Assembly: GCA_023055425.1 (NCBI GenBank)
Contig: JALGPY010000013.1
Location: forward strand, 14,793,735 to 14,857,734
DNA length: 64,000 nucleotides
Direction of reading: 5' to 3'
Source: Linanthus parryae
Taxonomy: Eukaryota; Streptophyta; Magnoliopsida; Ericales; Polemoniaceae
A program made the translations under genes and the position numbers. The notes below the pieces were generated by a model. That model ran no database searches. It had not been told where the DNA came from and worked only from the letters and a program-made list of their open reading frames with translations. Position 1 is the stretch's first letter; each line of letters starts with the position of its first letter. This document shows, piece after piece, positions 56,971 to 64,000 of the stretch.

Positions 56971-57939
56971 CTAATGAATCCTCAACACAACTCTATGAAC
57001 TTTAGCTTTTGAATCCGGTGGCTCAACATGAACCACCTCATAACTCTTGTGCACTGACTGCATGGCCCCTGGCATCTTTGTCTTCTCTTGATACAGTTGT
57101 GGAGTCGCCTTAGAAACCCGGAAGGTCTCCCATGCATCATTGATCCTCATGATCAATTCCCCGTTCTCAACATCAATGAGATTTCGACCGGTAGCCAAAA
57201 AGGGCCAACCCAGGATGATCGGAACATCTCCCACATGCATCTCTAGAATAACGAAAACTGAAGGGATAATCGAATTCCCTACCTTAACCAGCACGTCCTC
57301 CACCACACCATATGCCCTCTTGCAATACTTGTCAGCAAACTGAAGGATGATCCATGTGGAACGAGCTTCTACTCCCATCTTTTGAAAGACTGAAAGTGGC
57401 ATTAAACTGACACTAGCCCCCAAATCACATAAGACACGTCCCGTATAAGCTCCTCCCAAGTTAGCTTCTATCACAAAGCTTCCTGGATCCTTCTGTTTCT
57501 GAGGCAAACCATGCATCACACATGAGCTCACCTGCTCAGTCAAATCGATTTTCTCAAAGTCTGGCACTGCACTCTTTCCTGAAATTGCATCCTTCATATA
57601 CTTGGCATATTTATGCATCATCTTGACTGCCTCAATCAAAGGAGCATTGATATGAAATTTTGAGAAAATGGACAAGAACCTGTTGTACTCCTCATAATCA
57701 TCTTTCTTCTTTCTTGATTTAAGAGGATACGAAAGACTCTGAGACATAGAAGGTGGTGGTGGTGTTACCTCATCATCAATATGTGGAGTCAAGCACTTTG
57801 ATTGGGGGATCATGACAGGGGTCTTGTCAAAGACCTCATGCTCCCTAGCCTTCGAGGCTTTAGCTCTAGTGTGGCTCGGATATGGAGGATCATCAAGAAC
57901 AATCCCACTGCGGGTAGTGATGGCGTGCACCTGTCGCAC
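56971..57939 (-). pseudogene. Retropepsin-like protease of element D
   Basis: A 322-codon frame contains HAITTRSGIVLDDPPYPSHT, the gag-pro spacer (FHINAPLIEAVKMMHKYAKY), then VLCDLGASVSLMPLSVFQKM (Asp near 57425), VVEDVLVKVGNSIIPSVFVI and DVPIILGWPFLATGRNLIDV. The frame continues past the protease and ends without a reverse transcriptase. The order and length match element C. It is in phase with the preceding gag piece across a TAG at 58008-58006. Confidence 0.85.
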
Positions 57940-58005
57940 ATTCTCAGTATCGAATGGAAAAGACCCTGGTGCTCTAGCTGAGAGATGAGTGGCAATCTGT
58001 CCTAC

Positions 58006-59224
58006 CTACACCTCCAAGTTACGAAGAGAGGTCTTCGTGTTGTGCAAATTAGCTGTCAATGTCTCCACCTGAGAAGTGAAGGTATTCACATTCTTGACCA
58101 TCTGATACATCATATTCTTGATATCTACCATCTCAGCATTCTGTCCTGTAGCTAATGGTGGTGGCGCCTGAGGAGCTGGTGCAGGTGGCATGTGCTGAAA
58201 ACCGGGTACATATGAAGCTCCGGACTGATCTCCATACTTGAATCCTGGATGATATCTAGTCCCTGTTCTGTAGTTCCCCTGATTCCAGTTGCGCTGTCCC
58301 TGTGCCCCCACATATATGGTATCCTCATTAGGAGCTTGAGTCAAAGCTGCATCAAACTCTTGCTCCTCAACTGCAGACACTGTCTTCTTATCCTGATACA
58401 CATGCTTTGCCATGTCTGAAACCATCTTTTTAATCCTATCTTTCCACTCATCGTTCTTCGGTTCAGGAAGCTTGGACAACCTCCTAGATTCATAGAATTG
58501 AGCATCATTTTATATGTTTGCTTCTTCAAATCATATGCTCCATCCTTGTCAACCCTGTAAAGAAAGTTACCTCCTGCTTCCTTGTTCAGCAAATCCTGGT
58601 TAGGACGATCCAGACCATGATAGAAGACCTGAAGAATCTTGTAGTCGCCGAAGTTATGATTAGGGAACTTGCGTATCGTCCTCATAAACGGTCCCATTCA
58701 TCAACAACCATCTCATCAGCATGCTGCTGAAAACCAAGGATCTCTGCCTGTAAGCCTATAACAAGTTGAGCTGGGTAGAACTTTCTCATGAACTCATCAA
58801 CGCACTGCTCCCATGTGGTGATCGATTTTGGCTCCCTAGACTCTATCCACTTCTCTTTCGCACCCTTCAGACAATAAGGAAAAAGAATCAGCTTCAGGGT
58901 CTCATCAGTGACGTTCTTGTACTTCACTGTGTTGATGTAGGATTCAAACTTCCCAATGAAGTCATTTGGGTCTTCATACCTGTTTCCATAGTACTGGAAC
59001 TGATTCTGCACTGTCGTGATGGTGGGAGGCTTCAAACCAAAGTGCTCAGCCTGAATGGTTGGCACTACAATAGCTGGCTTGTGTCCTCTCTGAGTTGACT
59101 GAAACTTCGTCACCAAAGCTTGGCCCGACTTATTGTAGGGAATCTGGAACTTCTGCTCATCAAGCTTCTCTTGAAGTTCAGTCAACTTCTAGTTCAGTTG
59201 AGCGTTAGTCAATTGCACACCCAT
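58006..59224 (-). pseudogene. Gag of element D, broken
   Basis: The likely start is ATG 59224 (MGVQLTNAQLN), followed by a TAG about 12 codons on. Then FQIPYNKSGQALVTKFQSTQ, PAIVVPTIQAEHFGLKPPTI, YEDPNDFIGKFESYINTVKY, SITTWEQCVDEFMRKFYPAQ and FYHGLDRPNQDLLNKEAGGNF. The frame shifts near 58690 and again near 58470, then a Pro/Ala-rich stretch and a coiled-coil end (MMYQMVKNVNTFTSQVETLT) stop at 58008-58006. Retrotransposon gag domain by motif; capsid role. Confidence 0.82.
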
Positions 59225-59426
59225 TGCGATCTGTCTTGGACCTCTTCTCGGAGTTCTGAATAAGTGCTCTGGGTCTTCAAGTGGGGGCACAAGGTCTCTA
59301 TAGATCCGGTGCATACACTGAGAACCTGAAACACAATTCCAAAAACAAATCAGAAATCACAGAAATAATAAAAAAAGAGAAAGGTAAATTAAACTAATCG
59401 CTAAACTATAACAGTAACCAATGCCT
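59225..59426 (-). other. 5' leader of element D
   Basis: Short noncoding leader between the primer site and gag; nothing else is seen in it. Confidence 0.55.
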
Positions 59427-59444
59427 TCCCCAGCAACGGCACCA
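59427..59444 (-). promoter_or_regulatory. Primer-binding site of element D
   Basis: Minus strand TGGTGCCGTTGCTGGGGA, two differences from the tRNA-Asp-type site, six bases after the 5' LTR as in C. Confidence 0.75.
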
Positions 59445-59450
59445 AAAACT

Positions 59451-61092
59451 TGACGCGTGTAAACTACGCGTTGCTACCCAAGTGTACGGTCAAGTAATAA
59501 AGTGGTGTTTATATACTCCGAGTTATCGAACCCAAGGGAAGGTGTCTACTATGTATCTATTTTAACGATTAAATTCAATTCACACAAGTAACCGGTAAAA
59601 AGGTTTGTGGTTTGAAGTGTTGTCACCCTCAAACAAGTGACTAGCAATGGTAATGGAATAATGCAAATAAAACGATTTGACGTAAATCAAAGGAGAGAAA
59701 GCTAGGCAATCTATAGATCACCTAGGGTATTTTTGACGATTCCGGATTTCATGTTCTAACGCGACAATTCATAGTTAGTTAAGATCGGTAATGACATTGA
59801 CAATTACCTATCGGTCTCATGTCGTTCTACAAAACGGTAATGATTTGTCCCTCTCAGGCCAAGTATACTACCTATGTGTTCTAGTAGGTTAACGATATTG
59901 TACGGGATAATGTCCTATCAGACCACTATTCACAAACAATTCACTACATCCTACTAAATTTACCCTTATCTAGCCATTCCTAATCGACTCACTTCTCATT
60001 CTAATTGATTAAGAATGTCCTTGTTTTTTCATCCCAACTAGGGTAGAGTTGCTTTCACACACTTACTAGTTATGTAGTAATTTCGGGTCATGACTCCTAC
60101 ATTACTAAGGATTAAGCACAATAAACAAGTAAATAACTACTACGAATTATCTTTAAGCCTAGTTCATGATTACATGGAGAAATAAATACTCAACATCACA
60201 CATCCTAGTTCTAGCTTGCCAATGGAAGAAATCAACATGAAATAGAACATAGCAATCTCCATACAATCATAAACCTAACATGAAAGTTCATCCAATCGGA
60301 AAACATCCTCAAAACATAAACCCTAGTCTCCCTAAAGATGCCTAGGTATGTGTTTAGCCACTCATAGCAAAAGATAACATCGCGTCTAAATATTTCATAC
60401 AAGAAAGTAGAGAGAAAATAGATCAAACGCTAGAAATCGTGAAGATTCTTGCGATCCGGGCTCTTCTCCTTGCTTGAGGTTACTCCCAATGAAGTCTCCT
60501 TGCTCTCCTCCTTGATCGTGGCTCTCAATAGGCGTGAATGATGTATTTTTTCGTCCCTAGGTCGTTCGTCTTTCATAACCCGTAGAAGTCTTCAGTAATT
60601 GCACAATAGCCCCCTAAAATCTGCTCCTGACTTCGCCAGGCCATAACTTCTTCGTCCGAACTCGGATTTAGCTCTGTGACCTATCGTTGGAAAGCTCTCT
60701 GGGTCTACTTTCATTTGGCACTAGTCTCCTCTCCAAGTTATTTTCAGAACACCATCTAGGATAAAAATAGTAAAAACTTGTCATCCAAGCTCCTCCAACT
60801 CGGCTTCTCTTCACTCCACTTGAGCTCCCATTGTTTCCGAAGTTCGTTCCATGCTTCCTATCAATCGATTAGCATCCGTTTCTGCCAAGAAAACATGAAA
60901 AAACATACCAAGAGATTATATTTGACAAATAACAATGAAATATGCATAGAAAACGCCCATACTAACTATAGAGCACATGGTGAGCAACAAGTGAGAAAAC
61001 GACCTTTATTCTCTAACTTTAGGCATAACTCTAAAATACCTATTAACATGTGGTAAATGTTAAAGAATTATAGCCCCTAAAAGGTTCTATCA
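59451..61092 (-). repeat. 5' LTR of element D
   Basis: 1642 bases, minus strand TGATAGAACCTTTTAGGGGC ... TTTACACGCGTCA. Pairs with 42924-44571 and is related to the C LTR, including the GTTAGAGAATAAAGG and GCTCACCATGTGCTATA stretches. Confidence 0.92.
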
Positions 61093-61097
61093 CCTGA

Positions 61098-61991
61098 CTC
61101 AAAATCTCAAAGCCTTGAGACTGGACTTCACGGAACAGAAAGTGCTCCTGCTACTGCATCAAGTTCTCAAAGGATTGAAAAATGGCTGGATAACCATAAC
61201 CCATGAAACCAAGGAAGAAGTTCAAGTATTTTTCATCTCATCCATCAAGCAATATCATATCAGATCCAACCACTGGTACACAAACCAGAGGACAATTGAA
61301 GAACTTGTGTGCACTCAGTACTTTTGTATCACTTATTGAACCTAAGAATGCAAAGGAGGCATTACAAGATGCAGATTGGATCATTGAAATGGAGAATGAT
61401 TTGAATGAATTTGAAAGCAACAAGGTATGGAACCTGGTTCCTAGGCCAAAGACTCAATCAGTTATTGGAACCAGATGGGTGTTCAAAAACAAACTTGATG
61501 AAAATGGTAAGGTGGTAAGGAACAAAAGCAGACTTGTGGCACAGGGGTCTAATCAAGAAGAAGGTATTGATTATGAGGAGACATTTTCTCATGTTTCCAG
61601 GCTAAAAGCTATCATAATATTTCTTGCATTTTCATCTCAAAAACATATAAAGCTTTATCAAATGGATTTCAAATGTGTTTTTCTAAATCGTTATTTACAA
61701 GAATAAGTATATGTTGCTCAACCTCTTGGTTTCGAAGATAACAATTTCCCTGATCATGTTTTCAAATTAGAAAAAAGCTCTATATGGCCTTAAACAAGCT
61801 CCAAGGGCTTGGTATGACAGACTTTCAAAGTATTTACTTGAAAATAATTTTAATAGATGCTAAGTAGACAAAACTCTTTCATTAAGACTCATGAAAAAGA
61901 CATCTTAGTAGTGCAGATTTATGTTGATGATATATTGATTGGTGCTACTAATGATGCTCTATCAAAAGAGTTTTCAAGTCTAATATGCAGG
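61098..61991 (+). pseudogene. Copia G right part: linker and truncated reverse transcriptase
   Basis: Copia G resumes after the duplicated CCTGA. The linker holds SQSLE and SQRIE-type repeats at palindrome-like sites (61101 and 61161). The reverse transcriptase reads NKVWNLVPRPKTQSVIGTRW, EEGIDYEETFSHVSRLKAI, QMDFKCVFLNRYLQE, a TAA at about 61704, a frameshift near 61770 and YVDDILIGATND (catalytic Asp pair intact). It is cut at 61991 by the F LTR. RNase H and the 3' LTR of G are outside the window or lost. Confidence 0.82.
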
Positions 61992-63183
61992 TGTAAGTTC
62001 TGCTTGTTTCAAAGGCTTGAAACAGCTTGTCTATTTCAAGGCCTTGAAACTTTTTTCAAAGGTTTGAAACATACAGTAAAGTATAGAGCATGAACTTAGG
62101 GGGCGCTTATGTTCCTGATTTGATTCCCAATCCCCTATGTTTGATTATATGTATTGATGATGAAAGAAAAATCATTTTGATGCTCTAAGCTGTTGTTAAC
62201 CCATCTGTTTGAACAAGTTTTTGCAGGGAAAAGTTATTACCTATTTTGCAGGGTCACTTGCGAAAACTGTATTCTTGCAGAAAAGGAAACTGTATCTTCC
62301 TAATCTACTCAGCTACAAGATCAAGTCAATATCCTTAAAGATATTTAGCAACTAGCCTTTGGGAAGAGCTGTTAGACAAGTCAAGATTTGCAGGTAATAT
62401 TTAGGAAAGTTAATATGAGAACATATTGAAGATCTGCTATTCAAACAAGCTGCTTAAACGGGAATGACTGAAGATTTTCAGAGACACGCTAACAAAGAGA
62501 CTTAGAACATTCTCAAGATTGACAAGAAACACAAAAGAAGATCTATTTCACTCAATCCATTCATTAGAAGATCACTGCACATTCAACTGCTGCATCAGTT
62601 CTCAGTGTTATTCTTTCTGATCTATATTTGTACATCATTTAGATAATACTTGCTACATCTTATTCTGGTGATTTTTTCAATTGAACAATAGAGAAGTCTT
62701 GTTGAATTAGTTAGCTATAGCAGGTATTAGATAGGTTAGTGAGAACCACAAGCTATAACAGAGTAAGGGAACTCTCTGTGCTTAGCTATTGATTAATAAG
62801 AATTGAGCCGAAAATCCTGCAGGGATCTAATCCCTGAGGTAGAGACGTAGTTCCAAGTGGACTGAACTCTATAAATCTATGTGTCTCTTCCACTTAATTT
62901 GTTGTTATATACCTAGCTTATCAGCAGTACAAAACAGGTTTTCAGTTTCAGGATTTGAAAGGCTTTTCAAGGCCTTTAAAACTCTCCACTTTTTCTTTGT
63001 TATCTGTTTTGATTGAAAGGACTTGAAACTTATTTCAAGGCCTTGATATACTCACTACTTTCTACAAAATTCTTTAAAACCACTCTTTTGGCAAAAGTTG
63101 CAAAAGTTGCGATAGTCTATTCAACCCCCCCCCCCTCTTCTAGAGTATTGATCCTGCTATACTACCTACATTAATGTCATTCA
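61992..63183 (+). repeat. 5' LTR of copia F
   Basis: Starts TGTAAGTTCTGCTTG, ends TGTCATTCA, 1192 bases. It carries the palindrome TTTCAAGGCCTTGAAA at 62034-62049 and looser copies at 62007, 62954 and 63031. A run of about 13 C lies at 63126. Confidence 0.85.
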
Positions 63184-63185
63184 AT

Positions 63186-63195
63186 TGGTATCAGA
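63186..63195 (+). promoter_or_regulatory. Primer-binding site of copia F (initiator tRNA-Met)
   Basis: ATTGGTATCAGATC follows the LTR directly, the copia-type site TGGTATCAGA. Confidence 0.85.
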
Positions 63196-63232
63196 TCTTG
63201 TATCACTGCATATTTTTAACCATCTGGTGATT

Positions 63233-64000
63233 ATGAGTATTGTAGGTGATTGTGGTTTCTCTCAGGGAAGATCTGCTAACAGACCTCCTCTATTCTGTGG
63301 TGATAACTTTGTGCACTGGAAAGCCCTGATGATAATGTTCATCATTGATCAAGATATAAAGTTGTGGACTATCATTCAGAATGGTCATCACACATTCTAC
63401 ACAGAGAAAGATGGGATCAGAACTCCAAAAACTGAGGATTCACTTTATGCTTCTGAGTTAGAACAATATTATAAAAATTACAGAGCTGTGAATCTCTTAT
63501 TCTGCATTGAGTGCAGATGTAATCAACAAGATTTCATATTGCAAGACTGGTAAATAAATATGGGACAAACTGTTGGTAACCTTTGAAGGAACTAGCCAAG
63601 TCAAGTAGACAAATATCAACATATTACTTAGAGATTATGAACTGTTTAAAATGAATGGAGATAAGTCAATCAAGGACATTTTCAAGAGGTTCACTGACAT
63701 TGTGCTTTGGGAAAATCTTTTTCCAACAAAGAGAAAGTCATGAAGATTTTGAGAAGCCTTCCCAAAGTCAATTGGGATCCAAATACTACTACTATTGAAG
63801 AAGCTCAAGATCTATCATCACTTCAACGTGATGACTTGCAGGGAAAGCTTCTTACACATGAGATTTCCATGAATGAAGTTGATGGAGAACTACCAGAGAG
63901 TGTCAAGAATCTTGCTCTCAAGGCTAAGGAGAATGACCCATCTCAAAGCCTAGAAACTGAAGAAGAAGATGATGATGAAGATCCTTTTGCTCTAATTTCC
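63233..64000 (+). pseudogene. Gag of copia F, frameshifted, incomplete at the window end
   Basis: Starts MSIVGDCGFSQGRSANRPPL, with FCGDNFVHWKALMIMFIIDQ typical of UBN2-type copia gag. A frameshift near 63513 and a TAA near 63553 break it. It then continues LLVTFEGTSQVKQTNINILL, IKDIFKRFTDIV, SLPKVNWDPNTTTIEEAQDL and an acidic end DPSQSLETEEEDDDED, matching G at 39960-40390. The SQSLE site is again a degenerate copy of the family palindrome. Incomplete because the window ends. Confidence 0.82.

Larger units (their letters stand above)
42924..61092 (-). mobile_element. Element D: gag-pro-ORF3 gypsy-type retrotransposon, minus strand
   Basis: LTRs 59451-61092 (5') and 42924-44571 (3') with a perfect 5-bp duplication CCTGA (42919-42923 and 61093-61097). 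It has a tRNA-Asp-like primer site, gag, protease, a separate third reading frame and a polypurine tract. It spans 18.2 kb because copia E (8.25 kb) sits inside it. The LTR and 3' motifs show it is a sister of element C. No reverse transcriptase or integrase is found. Confidence 0.92.
61992..64000 (+). mobile_element. Copia element F (SIRE-like), 5' part, runs off the window
   Basis: A 5' LTR, an initiator tRNA-Met primer site and the start of gag, in plus orientation, inserted into the reverse transcriptase of the related element G. The LTR matches the 3' LTR of A. The right-hand end is beyond the window. Confidence 0.85.

Noticed and set aside
1..64000. tRNA, rRNA, CRISPR arrays, bacterial operons or defence genes
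   Set aside because: None seen. The tRNA-like matches are only primer-binding sites of retroelements, and the repeats are of transposon type.

Overview
The window is about 64 kb of plant nuclear DNA built entirely from nested transposable elements; no host gene can be supported. The features point to a eudicot with a large, repeat-rich genome: a CACTA (En/Spm-type) transposon with spliced genes, Ty1/copia elements with an initiator-tRNA-Met primer site, Ty3/gypsy-type elements of the Athila/Tat kind with a tRNA-Asp-like primer site, and a Mutator-like element with long inverted ends. The species cannot be named from the sequence.

Layout. 1-11167: a CACTA element read on the minus strand. It holds a tnpD/TNP2-like transposase (8878 to 5196, four exons, two late stop codons) and a tnpA-like gene (4977 to 810, sixteen exons, open throughout) whose N-terminal half is an array of related exons. 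Its end at 11167 interrupts copia element A (11168-17924: decayed pol, an extra 3' ORF region, 3' LTR). 18267-39133: gypsy-type element B (LTRs 18267-20549 and 36864-39133, target duplication ACAAT). B contains a 1.6-kb Mutator-like element (24554-26163), a (GAA)109 microsatellite (27160-27486) and a complete inserted element C (27777-36436, target duplication GTACC). 39139-39956 ends in a CACTA-type terminus abutting copia element G. G (39957-42918 plus 61098-61991) is split by minus-strand element D (42924-61092, target duplication CCTGA). D is split by minus-strand copia element E (47773-56024, target duplication CTCAA). G is cut at 61992 by the 5' LTR of copia element F, a relative of A and G, which runs off the window end.

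B, C and D have a gag-protease region but no reverse transcriptase or integrase core, so all three look non-autonomous. B keeps the tail of integrase, which exposes the deletion. D also carries a separate 3' reading frame that C lacks. All coding regions except the tnpA-like gene (and the small unassigned ORF at 10424-10726) carry stops, frameshifts or deletions.

The most interesting signals are: the phase-consistent sixteen-exon tnpA-like gene with repeated basic exons; a palindrome (TTTCAAGGCCTTGAAA) scattered through the copia A/F/G family; hairpin-type repeat arrays in the B LTRs; noncoding 3' motifs conserved among B, C and D; and a five-fold telo-box cluster next to an acidic ORF on the strand opposite the CACTA genes. 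I found no convincing new defence or metabolic system.
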